DNA from: UBA1479 sp040221095
Lineage (GTDB): Bacteria; Pseudomonadota; Alphaproteobacteria; Rhodospirillales; Casp-alpha2
Length of the DNA: 64,000 nucleotides
Assembly (NCBI GenBank): GCA_040221095.1
Contig: JAVJVP010000004.1
Span: forward strand, 1-64,000
Direction: 5' to 3'
Position numbers and translations under genes: made by a program. Shown here piece by piece: positions 53,818 through 62,372 of this stretch (position 1 is the first letter of the stretch; every line of letters starts with the position of its first letter). The notes beneath the pieces are model-generated. The model did not search any database and was not told the DNA's origin. It worked only from the letters and a program-made list of their open reading frames with translations.

Positions 53818-54040
53818 GGCGACGAACTCCTTCCTCAATGGCGGGCCGTCAGACCGTCGACGGCCCTTATCAAGCACGATTGTCACGACACTGTCATGGT
53901 AGCCGAAATTGGAACAAAAATAAACCTATCGGCCCCAGAACGACAGATTATGTCGCGGCCATAACCCCCTGAATCCAGGGCCGTTCATCATGTTCGGTGG
54001 ATTTTCCTAGGGAAAATTCCGGCCTGATCCCACGTCCGGG

Positions 54041-55120
54041 TCAGCGGTCGCCCAGGCAGATGCCGAGGCCCCGCGCCGTGCGCGCCTGGGACGCGTCAAG
54101 ATCGACGCAGCGCGGCCCGTCGGCCAGGTCCTGGAGCGCCGTGTCGATGGTGTCGCCGCCGCGCCAGCCGACCATGCGCCCGGTCTGCCCGGCCGCCGCC
54201 AGATCGACGGCATGCACCCCGAAAGCCGAGGCCAGCAGGCGGTCGATGCTGGTCGGCATGCCGCCGCGCTGCACATGGCCCAGCACGGTGACCCGCACGT
54301 CGGCCCCCGTGGCCCGCGCGATGTCGGCGCCCACGACCTGACCGGCGCCGCCGTAATGGACCGCGCCGCCGGGGTCGGGGCGGGTTTCGATCTGGCCGCC
54401 CCGGGGCTTCGCCGCCTCGGCGCAGACGACCAGGGCGTGGTTGCGGCCTTCCAGGGCCACGGTCGCCAGCTTGGCCGCGATGGCCGCCGTGTCGTAGGGC
54501 ACTTCCGGGATCAGGATCACGTCCGCCCCGCCGGCGATGCCGGCCGCCAGCGCAATATGGCCCGCGTCGCGGCCCATGACCTCCAGCACCATGACGCGCT
54601 GATGGCTGGCCGCCGTGGGCTGCAGGCGGTCCAGGGCCTCCACCGCCGTCGCCACGGCGGTGTGATAGCCGATGCACATGTCCGTGCCCGGCACGTCGTT
54701 GTCGATGGTCTTGGGAATGCCGACGAAGGGCAGATCACCCTGGTCGGCCAGGCGCTTGAGAATGCGCATCGAGCCGTCGCCGCCGATGCCGATCAGGGCA
54801 TCCAGGCCGAGACCGCGGATGCCGGCCAGAACCTCGGCGGAACGGTCGGAAACCCCGCCCTTGCCATCTGGAAAGGCGAAGGGGTCGCCCGTGTTGACGG
54901 TGCCCAGCATGGTGCCGCCCTGGCGCAGGATGTCGCCGGTGAAGATGGCAAGGTCCAGCGGGCGCACGTTGACGGGCCGCGCCATCAATCCCCGCGTGCC
55001 CTGAAGGATGCCCACGACCTCGGCCCCGTATCCGGTCACGGCGCGCTTCACCACGGCGCGGATCGCGGCGTTCAATCCGGCGCAGTCCCCGCCGCTGGTC
55101 AGCAGCCCCAGGCGTTTCAT
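54041..55120 (-). CDS. pfkA: 6-phosphofructokinase
   Basis: The 359-residue protein has LTSGGDCAGLNAAIRAVV near 7-24, GIGGDGSMR near 111-119, GIPKTIDNDVPGTD near 134-147 with catalytic Asp140, and EVMGRDAGHIALAAG near 184-198. Gly116 of GGDGS is the ATP-type residue, while Lys137 of PKTIDND is typical of PPi-dependent enzymes. This mix occurs in group III ATP or mixed-substrate PFKs. It phosphorylates fructose-6-P. AGAGGG precedes ATG 55120. The gene stands between two DUF465 genes. Confidence 0.88.
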   Translation of the reverse strand: MKRLGLLTSGGDCAGLNAAIRAVVKRAVTGYGAEVVGILQGTRGLMARPVNVRPLDLAIFTGDILRQGGTMLGTVNTGDPFAFPDGKGGVSDRSAEVLAGIRGLGLDALIGIGGDGSMRILKRLADQGDLPFVGIPKTIDNDVPGTDMCIGYHTAVATAVEALDRLQPTAASHQRVMVLEVMGRDAGHIALAAGIAGGADVILIPEVPYDTAAIAAKLATVALEGRNHALVVCAEAAKPRGGQIETRPDPGGAVHYGGAGQVVGADIARATGADVRVTVLGHVQRGGMPTSIDRLLASAFGVHAVDLAAAGQTGRMVGWRGGDTIDTALQDLADGPRCVDLDASQARTARGLGICLGDR

Positions 55121-55251
55121 GGCGTCGGCCCTCTTGGATTCCGGCGGTGTGGCGTCTATAGGATCGGTGACCATTCTGGTATCATGAAAGACGGGTTGAC
55201 GGAAACAGCCGTCGCCGCGGGTTTAGCGGCCATTTTCCCCCACGGAGCACC

Positions 55252-55452
55252 ATGGACGAGCAGGACGCGTTACGCCGCAGGCTTGAGGAATTGAAGGTCG
55301 AACACCGCGACCTGGACGAGGCCATCAGCCATCTGGCCGATTCCCCGCCGTTCGACCAGATCAAGCTGCAGCGCCTGAAAAAGCGCAAGCTGATCCTGAA
55401 GGACGAGATCGCGTCGCTGGAGGATCAGCTGCTGCCCGACATCATCGCCTGA
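55252..55452 (+). CDS. YdcH/DUF465 small helical protein, second copy
   Basis: The 66-residue product has LRRRLEELKVEHRDLDEAIS near 7-26, a DSPPFDQIKLQRLKKRKLILKDEI stretch near 30-53, and LEDQLLPDIIA at the end: the DUF465 helical hairpin. It resembles the copy at 53647-53817 in pattern and spacing. GGAGCACC precedes ATG 55252. It diverges from pfkA across 131 bases and ends 13 bases before the stop of the convergent glutathione peroxidase gene. Confidence 0.82.
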   Translation: MDEQDALRRRLEELKVEHRDLDEAISHLADSPPFDQIKLQRLKKRKLILKDEIASLEDQLLPDIIA

Positions 55453-55465
55453 GCGGGCAGGTCCG

Positions 55466-56020
55466 CTATTCGGGAAGGACGGCCTCGACCGCCTTGATCA
55501 CGCGGGGCGCCGTCGGTTCCGTCGGCGTCGAGAACCAATCAGCCAGCCGCCCGTCGGGCGCGATCAGGTATTTATGGAAATTCCAGCGCGGCTTGGCCAG
55601 CGCCCCCAGTTCCTTGTCCGCCCAGGCGTAGAACGGATGCGCGCCTTCGCCCGTGACCACGGCCTTTTCCGTCAGCGGAAAGTCGACGCTGAAATTGACC
55701 TCGCAGAATTCCTTGATTTCCGCCGCCGTGCCCGGCTCCTGACCGCCGAAGTCGTTGGACGGCACGCCCAGCAGCACGAAGCCCTTGTCCCGGTAGCGGG
55801 TCCACAGGTCCTGCAGGGCCGCGTACTGGGGCGTGAAACCGCATTGCGAGGCCGTATTGACGACCAGCACCGCCTTGCCCGCAAAGAACTTCAGCGGCAA
55901 CGGCGTGCCGTCGATGGCGGTGAAGGCGAAATCATGGGCGGTCGTCTTGGGGGCGTCGGCGGCCATGGCGGGTCCTGACATCAGCAGGGCAAGCAGGAAC
56001 AGGATGCGGACGATAACCAT
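55466..56020 (-). CDS. Glutathione peroxidase-family protein, exported
   Basis: The 184-residue protein has a signal peptide (1-20, AMA-AD cleavage) and a thioredoxin-like fold with NTASQCGFTPQY (Cys60 as peroxidatic residue, no selenocysteine codon), PSNDFGGQEPG (Gln of the catalytic site) near 88-98 and RWNFHKYLI (Trp and Asn) near 144-152. It reduces peroxides with thiol or thioredoxin-like donors, probably in the periplasm. The ATG at 56020 is selected because the longer frame adds only an arginine-rich piece in front of the signal. Confidence 0.88.
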   Translation of the reverse strand: MVIVRILFLLALLMSGPAMAADAPKTTAHDFAFTAIDGTPLPLKFFAGKAVLVVNTASQCGFTPQYAALQDLWTRYRDKGFVLLGVPSNDFGGQEPGTAAEIKEFCEVNFSVDFPLTEKAVVTGEGAHPFYAWADKELGALAKPRWNFHKYLIAPDGRLADWFSTPTEPTAPRVIKAVEAVLPE

Positions 56021-56053
56021 AACGGGGCCCCGGCGGCGGCGGAACGGCAAAGA

Positions 56054-57664
56054 TCAGTGGCCGCCGCCCAGACTACCGGTTTTCACGAAATAGTCGACGG
56101 CGATGCCGTAGTTGGGATCGTCGTCGGAATCCAGCATCAACTGTCCGGCGCGGCTGAGCAACTGGTGGCAATCCCGGGACAGATGGCGCAGTTGCAGGGT
56201 CTTGCCCTGGGCTTCGTACTTCTGGGCCAGGGCCTCGATGGCCTGCAGGGCCGAATGGTCGACGACCCGGCTGTTCATGAAGTCGATGATGACCAGGCCG
56301 GGGTCGGTCGCCGGTTTGAACAGCTCATCGAACCCGTCGGTCGAGCCGAAGAACAGCGGTCCCTCGATCTGATAGACCTTGCCGCCCTCGGGCGTCTCGT
56401 GGGTCTTGGCGTGGATGCGCGTCGCGTTGTTCCAGGCATAGGCCAGGGCCGACACGATGACGCCGACGACCACGGCGACGGCCAGGTCGCTGAGTACGGT
56501 AACGACCGTGACCAGCCCCATGACCAGGGCGTCGGTCAGAGGAATGCGGCGCACGATCAGGAAGCTCTGCCAGGCGAAAGTGCCGATGACGACCATGAAC
56601 ATGACGCCGACCAGGGCGGCCAGGGGGATCTGTTCGATCAGGCTGGACGCGACCAGGATGAAGGCGAGCAGGAACAGCGCCGCCGAAATCCCCGACAGGC
56701 GCGTGCGCCCGCCCGACTGCACGTTGATCATGGACTGCCCGATCATCGCGCAGCCGCCCATGCCGCCGAAAAACCCGGTGACCGTATTGGCCAGGCCCTG
56801 GGCGACGCATTCCTGGGAGGCGCCGCCGCGCTTGCCGGTGGTCTCGCCGACCAGGTTGAGGGTCAACAGGCTTTCGATCAGGCCGATGGCGGCCAGGATC
56901 ACGGCGTAGGGGATGATGACTTTCAGGGTCTCCAAGGTCAGCGGCACCATGGGGATATGAAAATCGGGCAGGCCGCCCTTTATGGTCGCCAGATCGCCGA
57001 CCCGCGGCACGTCGAGGCCGAAGCCGATGACGATGGCCGCGACCACGGCGATGCCCGCGAGGGGTGCGGGAATGACGTTGGTGATCTTGGGCATCACCCA
57101 GATGATCGCCATGGTCAGCGCGACCAGGCCCAGCATGACGGCGAGCGGCCAGCCGGTCATCCAGACCTTGGCGCCGTCGGGGCCCGGTATCTGGAACTGC
57201 GTCAACTGGGCCAGGAAGATGACGATCGCCAGGCCGTTGACGAAGCCCATCATCACCGGATGCGGCACCAGGCGGATGAACTTGCCCAGGCGCAGCAGCC
57301 CGGCCGCGATCTGGAGAAGACCCATCAGCACGACCGTGGCGAACAGGTATTCGACCCCGTGGCTGGCGACCAGGGCCACCATGACCACGGCAAGCGCCCC
57401 CGTGGCGCCGGAAATCATCCCAGGCCGGCCGCCGATAAGGGCCGTGATCAGGCCGACCAGAAAGGCGGCATAAAGCCCGACCAGGGGGTGGACGCCGGCG
57501 ACGAATGAAAAGGCCACGGCCTCGGGCACCAGGGCAAGCGCCACGGTCAGCCCCGACAGCAGTTCCGTCTTGATGCGGGCAAGAACCTGGGCAGGCGATC
57601 CGTCGCCCTGCCATCCGGCAAAGGAAAAACTATCCGCAAGGGCGGCAATCAAACGTAGTGACAA
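56054..57664 (-). CDS. SulP-family inorganic anion transporter with STAS domain
   Basis: The 536-residue protein has about 10-14 membrane helices, starting KTELLSGLTVALALVPEAVAF near 31-51, with the SulP signature in GLYAAFLVGLITALIGGRPGMISG near 62-85 and CAMIGQSMINVQSGGRTRLSG near 300-320. A C-terminal STAS domain (about 415-530) follows. Relatives transport sulfate, bicarbonate or dicarboxylates; substrate here unknown. The start is TTG 57664, with GGAAG upstream; no in-frame ATG or GTG precedes the first helix. It lies 33 bases upstream of the glutathione peroxidase gene. Confidence 0.88.
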   Translation of the reverse strand: MSLRLIAALADSFSFAGWQGDGSPAQVLARIKTELLSGLTVALALVPEAVAFSFVAGVHPLVGLYAAFLVGLITALIGGRPGMISGATGALAVVMVALVASHGVEYLFATVVLMGLLQIAAGLLRLGKFIRLVPHPVMMGFVNGLAIVIFLAQLTQFQIPGPDGAKVWMTGWPLAVMLGLVALTMAIIWVMPKITNVIPAPLAGIAVVAAIVIGFGLDVPRVGDLATIKGGLPDFHIPMVPLTLETLKVIIPYAVILAAIGLIESLLTLNLVGETTGKRGGASQECVAQGLANTVTGFFGGMGGCAMIGQSMINVQSGGRTRLSGISAALFLLAFILVASSLIEQIPLAALVGVMFMVVIGTFAWQSFLIVRRIPLTDALVMGLVTVVTVLSDLAVAVVVGVIVSALAYAWNNATRIHAKTHETPEGGKVYQIEGPLFFGSTDGFDELFKPATDPGLVIIDFMNSRVVDHSALQAIEALAQKYEAQGKTLQLRHLSRDCHQLLSRAGQLMLDSDDDPNYGIAVDYFVKTGSLGGGH

Positions 57665-57699
57665 GATGATGACTTCCGATGTGAGGGATCAGAGACGGC

Positions 57700-59649
57700 C
57701 TAGTCGGCCTGTTTTTTCGGCTTCTTGCGCTTGACCGGGGCGCTTCCCGCCGTGTTCGGGCCGCCGGAGGCCTGGCCCCGATGGGGCTTCTTGACCTTGT
57801 ACGACTTCTTGCCCTTGTCCTTCTTGCCGGCGCCGTCCCAGGGCTTGTCGCCCCGGGGCTTTTGCGGGCGGTCCGCCGGCGGCGGGCGGTCGTCGTTAAA
57901 GGAGTCGTCCCGGGCTTCCTGGCGGCGCGAGAATTTTTTCTTCTTGGGCGCATCGCCACGCGCGGTCGCTTGCGGATTCCAGGCCGGCTTGTCGCCCTGA
58001 TAGGTCTTGCCGCGCTGTTCGCGGCCGCCGTCGGCCGGCATGTCCGGCAGGCCGTCGACCCGCGCCACGCGGATCGTCTTTTCCATGGTCATGTCGGAAC
58101 CCAGTTCCTCGACGAAGCGGTCGGCGCTGTCGGCGCTCAGTTCGACGAAGGTTTCCGTATTGAAGATGCGGATGGCGCCGATCTCCCGCTTGGTCATATG
58201 GCCGGCGCGGCACAGCATGGGCAGCAGCCAGCGCGGCTCCGCGTTCTGCTTGTGGCCGACGGACAGCGAGAACCACACGCCGCCCTTGAAGTTGTCGCGG
58301 CGGGCTTCCTTGCGCTCCGCCGAGCGCTCCGACGGCCCCGTATCCAGCAGTTCCTCGGGCGCCGACATCCCGGCCATCTGCTGACGCAGGAAGGCGCCGG
58401 CGATCTGCTCGGGGCTGTACCGGTCCAGAAGCTCGGCGGCGAAGGCCCGTTCCTCGTCGCTCAGGGGCTCGCTCAGGGCCGGGTCCGTGAGGGTCCGTTC
58501 CCGGTCGCGGGCCAAAATTTCATCGGCCGAGGGCGCCTTGGCCCAGGTCGCTTCGAGGTTGGCGCTGTCCAGCAGGCGTTCCGTGCGGTAGCGCATGTTG
58601 TGCGGCACGATCAGGGCGCTGACGCCCTTGCGCCCGGCCCGGCCCGTGCGGCCGCTTCGGTGCAGCAGGGTTTCCCGGGTTTTCGGGATGTCAGCGTGGA
58701 TCACCAGTTCCAGATCGGGCAGGTCGATGCCGCGCGCCGCCACGTCGGTGGCGATGCAGACCCGGGCGCGGCCGTCGCGCATGGCCTGCAGGGCATGGGT
58801 GCGCTCGTTCTGGCTCAGTTCGCCCGACAAGGCGACGACGGAAAAGCCCCGGTTGGCGAAGCGGCTGGTCATATGGTTGACCGTGGCGCGGGTCGCGCAG
58901 AACACCAAGGCGCTTTTGGCGTCGTAATAGCGCAGCAGGTTGATGATGGCGTTTTCCCGGTCGTTCGGGGCCACGGCCAGGGCGCGGTATTCGATGTCGA
59001 GGTGCTGTTTCTGCTCCTCCGTCGTCGCGACCCGCACGGCGTTACGCTGATAGCGCTTGGCCAGGGTCGCGATGCTGCGCGGCACGGTGGCCGAAAACAT
59101 CAGGGTGCGGCGGTCCGAAGGAGCGGCGTCGAGAATGAATTCAAGGTCCTCGCGGAAGCCCAGGTCGAGCATCTCATCGGCCTCGTCCAGAACCACGGCG
59201 CGCAGGCCGCTGACATTCAACGATCCGCGTTCGATATGGTCGCGCAGGCGGCCCGGCGTGCCGACGACGATATGCGCCCCCTTGTTGAGGGCCCGGCGCT
59301 CGCCGCCCATATCCATGCCGCCGATGCAGGAGGCGGAGACCGCCCCCGTCATCTCGTACAGCCAATCCAGTTCGCGCTTGACCTGAAGCGCCAGTTCCCG
59401 TGTCGGCGCCACGGCCAGGGCCAGGGGCGCATCCGCCCGCCCGAAGCGGTCTTCGCCCGCCAACAGGGTCGGCGCCAGCGACAGACCGAAGGCCACGGTC
59501 TTGCCGGACCCGGTCTGGGCCGACACCAGAACGTCGGCGTCCTTAAGCTCGGGGGCCAGAATCGCGCTCTGCACGGGGGTCAGGACCGTATAGCCGCGTT
59601 TGTTCAACGCCTGGCCAAGCGCCGTCGCGACGCCGTCGAATTCAGTCAT
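57700..59649 (-). CDS. DEAD-box RNA helicase with DbpA-like RNA-binding domain
   Basis: The 649-residue protein has the Q motif (GYTVLTPVQ), Walker A AQTGSGKT near 44-51, DEADEMLDLGF near 154-164, SAT near 187-189, and HRSGRTGRAG near 328-337. The C-terminal domain (about 475-550) with RAGHMTKREIGAIRIFNTETFVEL-like residues is of the DbpA/CsdA RNA-binding type, followed by a Lys/Pro-rich basic tail (about 560-649). Members act in ribosome assembly, mRNA turnover and cold adaptation. Upstream Shine-Dalgarno is weak. Confidence 0.9.
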   Translation of the reverse strand: MTEFDGVATALGQALNKRGYTVLTPVQSAILAPELKDADVLVSAQTGSGKTVAFGLSLAPTLLAGEDRFGRADAPLALAVAPTRELALQVKRELDWLYEMTGAVSASCIGGMDMGGERRALNKGAHIVVGTPGRLRDHIERGSLNVSGLRAVVLDEADEMLDLGFREDLEFILDAAPSDRRTLMFSATVPRSIATLAKRYQRNAVRVATTEEQKQHLDIEYRALAVAPNDRENAIINLLRYYDAKSALVFCATRATVNHMTSRFANRGFSVVALSGELSQNERTHALQAMRDGRARVCIATDVAARGIDLPDLELVIHADIPKTRETLLHRSGRTGRAGRKGVSALIVPHNMRYRTERLLDSANLEATWAKAPSADEILARDRERTLTDPALSEPLSDEERAFAAELLDRYSPEQIAGAFLRQQMAGMSAPEELLDTGPSERSAERKEARRDNFKGGVWFSLSVGHKQNAEPRWLLPMLCRAGHMTKREIGAIRIFNTETFVELSADSADRFVEELGSDMTMEKTIRVARVDGLPDMPADGGREQRGKTYQGDKPAWNPQATARGDAPKKKKFSRRQEARDDSFNDDRPPPADRPQKPRGDKPWDGAGKKDKGKKSYKVKKPHRGQASGGPNTAGSAPVKRKKPKKQAD

Positions 59650-59819
59650 GTCACATCTTTCGGAATGCGGGTTTCGTGCGCCCGGAAGCGGTTGAGCGTC
59701 CTCGGCGCACGCGCGCCGCCGCCCACGGCGCGGCGATACATGCGTGTTGGCCCGTGTTGTAGTTAACGCGGAGGAGACTGTAAAGCCTGGACCTTCGCCC
59801 TAGAGCAGGTTCCGGCACC

Positions 59820-60536
59820 CTAGCGCAGGTTGCGGTCGGCGGCGGTGACCGCCGCTTCGGCGGTCATGCCCGGCTCCAACAGGGCGACGCCCGTGCGCGC
59901 CTCGAGGAATAGGCCCTGGGCCGTATGGGTGGCGCGCAGCGCCGCTTCAATCTCGCCGGCCTTGCGCCGCGCCCCTTCGATCCCGTCTTCCAGCACGACC
60001 ATGGCGAAATCATTGCCGCCCAGACAACCCATGACCATCGCCTGATGACTGTCCGATGCCAACACGTCGCAGGTCAGGCGCAGGGCCTGATCCAACACCG
60101 CGATGCCATGGGCCCGGCGGATGTCGTCGCCGTTGGCGAGATGCACCAGGATCAGCGCCGGCCGCGCCTCGATATGCCCCAGACGGTGGATCAGCTTTTC
60201 CATTTCGGCCATGACGCCCCGCCGGTTGAAGGCCGGCACCACCGGATGGCGGAACGCGTTTTCCCGCGCCGTAGCCAGTTCCTCCTGGGCATGGGCAAGC
60301 TGGCGGCGCAGGGGTTCGACCTCGGACGCCATGCGCTCGATGGCATGCTGGACCTCCGGCGACAGGCCTTCCGTGGACAGAAGGCCCGACACGTTGATGG
60401 CCGGTTCCGGGTGGCCGTTCTTGGCCTGCTCTTCTTCAGGATGGTCTTGTTTCTTTCCGCCGCCCGGGCCGGCGCCACCGCCGTGCCCTCCGCCAGGTCC
60501 TACCGGCTGGACGGGGATGGCATGGTTCACATCCAT
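59820..60536 (-). CDS. Degenerate GGDEF-domain protein
   Basis: The 238-residue product has a Gly/His/Pro-rich N-terminus (1-50), a coiled coil (about 65-95) and a GGDEF-like fold (about 96-238) with PAFNRRGVM in place of the LTGLPNRR motif, and GGNDF at 173-177 in place of GGDEF. The acidic catalytic residue is changed, so diguanylate cyclase activity is unlikely; it may be a pseudo-enzyme or a GTP/c-di-GMP sensor. GGGAGA precedes ATG 60536. It diverges from purE across 201 bases. Confidence 0.75.
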   Translation of the reverse strand: MDVNHAIPVQPVGPGGGHGGGAGPGGGKKQDHPEEEQAKNGHPEPAINVSGLLSTEGLSPEVQHAIERMASEVEPLRRQLAHAQEELATARENAFRHPVVPAFNRRGVMAEMEKLIHRLGHIEARPALILVHLANGDDIRRAHGIAVLDQALRLTCDVLASDSHQAMVMGCLGGNDFAMVVLEDGIEGARRKAGEIEAALRATHTAQGLFLEARTGVALLEPGMTAEAAVTAADRNLR

Positions 60537-60737
60537 GGCCGGGTCTCCCTTCCAGGTCGCCGTTCTCGGCGATCAAACGGACTGCTGTCACATTAGATTA
60601 CCTTCATGTGGTTAATAAAGCCTTACGTTTCAAGGATATTTGAACCCTTGCGGTGGCGGCGGCGGGCCATATAATGGCGCGCTTCCCGTCACCCGAAGGC
60701 CCCGAATCGCGGCCTTCACCGGAAGCGAGGTCTCATC

Positions 60738-61253
60738 ATGCCGGAATCGGCCGCCGACACCCCCCTGGTCGGCATCATTATGGGCAGTCAGTCGGACTGG
60801 GACACCATGCGCCATGCGGCGGATGTGCTGGCCGAGCTTGGCGTGCCGCACGAGACCCGCATCGTCTCCGCCCACCGCACCCCCGACCGCCTGTACGACT
60901 ACGCCAAGGCGGCGCGCGGCCGCGGCCTCAAGGCGATCATCGCCGGGGCCGGCGGGGCCGCCCACCTGCCCGGCATGGCGGCGGCGCTGACGCCGCTGCC
61001 CGTGTTCGGCGTGCCGGTGGAAAGCAAGGCCCTAAAGGGCATGGATTCCCTGCTGTCGATCGTGCAGATGCCGGGCGGCGTGCCCGTCGGCACCCTGGCC
61101 GTCGGCAAGCCCGGGGCCAAGAACGCCGGCCTGCTGGCCGCCGCCGTGATCGCCCTGATGAACGACGGCGTCGCCGCCGCCCTCGACGATTTCCGCGCCA
61201 AGCAGACGGCCTCCGTCGCCGACGTCCCCACGGACGATCCCAAGGGCGACTGA
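60738..61253 (+). CDS. purE: N5-carboxyaminoimidazole ribonucleotide mutase PurE
   Basis: The 171-residue protein has the PurE class I start: VGIIMGSQSDWDTM near 11-24, ETRIVSAHRTPDRL near 42-55, IIAGAGGAAHLPGMAAA near 73-89 with the active-site His, and PVFGVPVESKALKGMDSLLSIVQMPGGVPV near 96-125. It converts N5-CAIR to CAIR in purine synthesis, with PurK supplying N5-CAIR. GCGAGG lies eight bases before ATG 60738. Confidence 0.95.
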   Translation: MPESAADTPLVGIIMGSQSDWDTMRHAADVLAELGVPHETRIVSAHRTPDRLYDYAKAARGRGLKAIIAGAGGAAHLPGMAAALTPLPVFGVPVESKALKGMDSLLSIVQMPGGVPVGTLAVGKPGAKNAGLLAAAVIALMNDGVAAALDDFRAKQTASVADVPTDDPKGD

Positions 61254-61255
61254 CC

Positions 61256-62356
61256 ATGGCATCCCGTTCCGTCCATCCGCTGCCCCCCGGCAGCACCATC
61301 GGCATTATGGGCGGCGGCCAGCTCGGCCGCATGACGGCCCTGGCGGCGGCCCGCCTCGGCTACAAATCCCACATCTTCACGCCGGAAACGGATTCCCCCG
61401 GCATCCAGGTCTCGGCGGCGGCGACCATCGCCGATTATCAGGACCGCGCCGCCCTTAAATCCTTCGCCGAAGCCGTCGACGTGGTGACCTTCGAATTCGA
61501 GAACGTGCCGGCGGACAGCGCGGAATTCCTCGCCCAACACGCCCTGGTGCGGCCCGGCCCGCAATGCCTGGCCATCGCCCAGGACCGCTTGCTGGAAAAG
61601 GAATTCATCAACAAGACGGCGCCGACCACGCCCTACCGGCGGGTCACCTCGGCCGAGGACCTGGCCAAGGCGGCGGACGAGATCGGCCGCCCGGCGGTGC
61701 TCAAGACCTCGCGCATGGGATATGACGGCAAGGGCCAGGTGCTGATCGCCCCCGATTGCGATTACGCCGCCGCCTGGGCGGAAATGGGCGCCGAGATCGG
61801 CATCCTGGAAGCCTTCGTCGACCTGGATTGCGAGATTTCCGTGATCACCGCGCGGTCGCCCCACGGCGGCTGGGCGACCTATCCAGCAGTCGAGAACCGC
61901 CACGTCAACCACATCCTGGACACCACCATGGCCCCGGCCCGCCTGCCGGACGGCCTGGCCGACCGGGCCGTCGCCATCGCCCATGACCTGGCCGAGGCCC
62001 TGGACCTTGTCGGCCTGCTGGCGGTCGAAATGTTCGTGACCCGCGACAAGCGGATTTTGGTCAACGAAATGGCGCCCCGGCCCCACAATTCCGGGCATTG
62101 GACCATGGATGCCTGCGCCACCAGCCAGTTCGAACAGCTGGTGCGCGCGGTCTGCGGCCTGCCGCTGGGGTCCGTCGACTGCCACCACGACGCGGTCATG
62201 AAGAACCTGATCGGCGACGCCGTGCACGGCTGGCCCGACCTGTTGGCCGACCCGGGGGCCCGCCTGCACCTTTACGGAAAATCCGAAGCCCGGCCGGGCC
62301 GCAAGATGGGCCACGTCAACCGGCTCTATCCCAAGGGCAAGCTGCCCAACGGGTGA
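61256..62356 (+). CDS. purK: N5-carboxyaminoimidazole ribonucleotide synthase PurK
   Basis: The 366-residue ATP-grasp protein has GIMGGGQLGRMTALAA near 17-32, FEFENVPAD near 80-88, LKTSRMGYDGKGQ near 149-161 and the NEMAPRPHNSGHWT segment near 271-284 that binds metal and the AIR substrate. It makes N5-CAIR from AIR, ATP and bicarbonate. ATG 61256 is two bases after the purE stop, so the pair is coupled. The frame is open upstream through purE but that part has no function. Confidence 0.95.
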   Translation: MASRSVHPLPPGSTIGIMGGGQLGRMTALAAARLGYKSHIFTPETDSPGIQVSAAATIADYQDRAALKSFAEAVDVVTFEFENVPADSAEFLAQHALVRPGPQCLAIAQDRLLEKEFINKTAPTTPYRRVTSAEDLAKAADEIGRPAVLKTSRMGYDGKGQVLIAPDCDYAAAWAEMGAEIGILEAFVDLDCEISVITARSPHGGWATYPAVENRHVNHILDTTMAPARLPDGLADRAVAIAHDLAEALDLVGLLAVEMFVTRDKRILVNEMAPRPHNSGHWTMDACATSQFEQLVRAVCGLPLGSVDCHHDAVMKNLIGDAVHGWPDLLADPGARLHLYGKSEARPGRKMGHVNRLYPKGKLPNG

Positions 62357-62372
62357 CGGGGGAATCTCGGGA

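Noticed and set aside
53998..54020. ATTTTCC/GGAAAAT inverted repeat after pfkA
   Set aside because: Seven-pair, AT-rich, without U-tract; too weak to call a terminator or operator.
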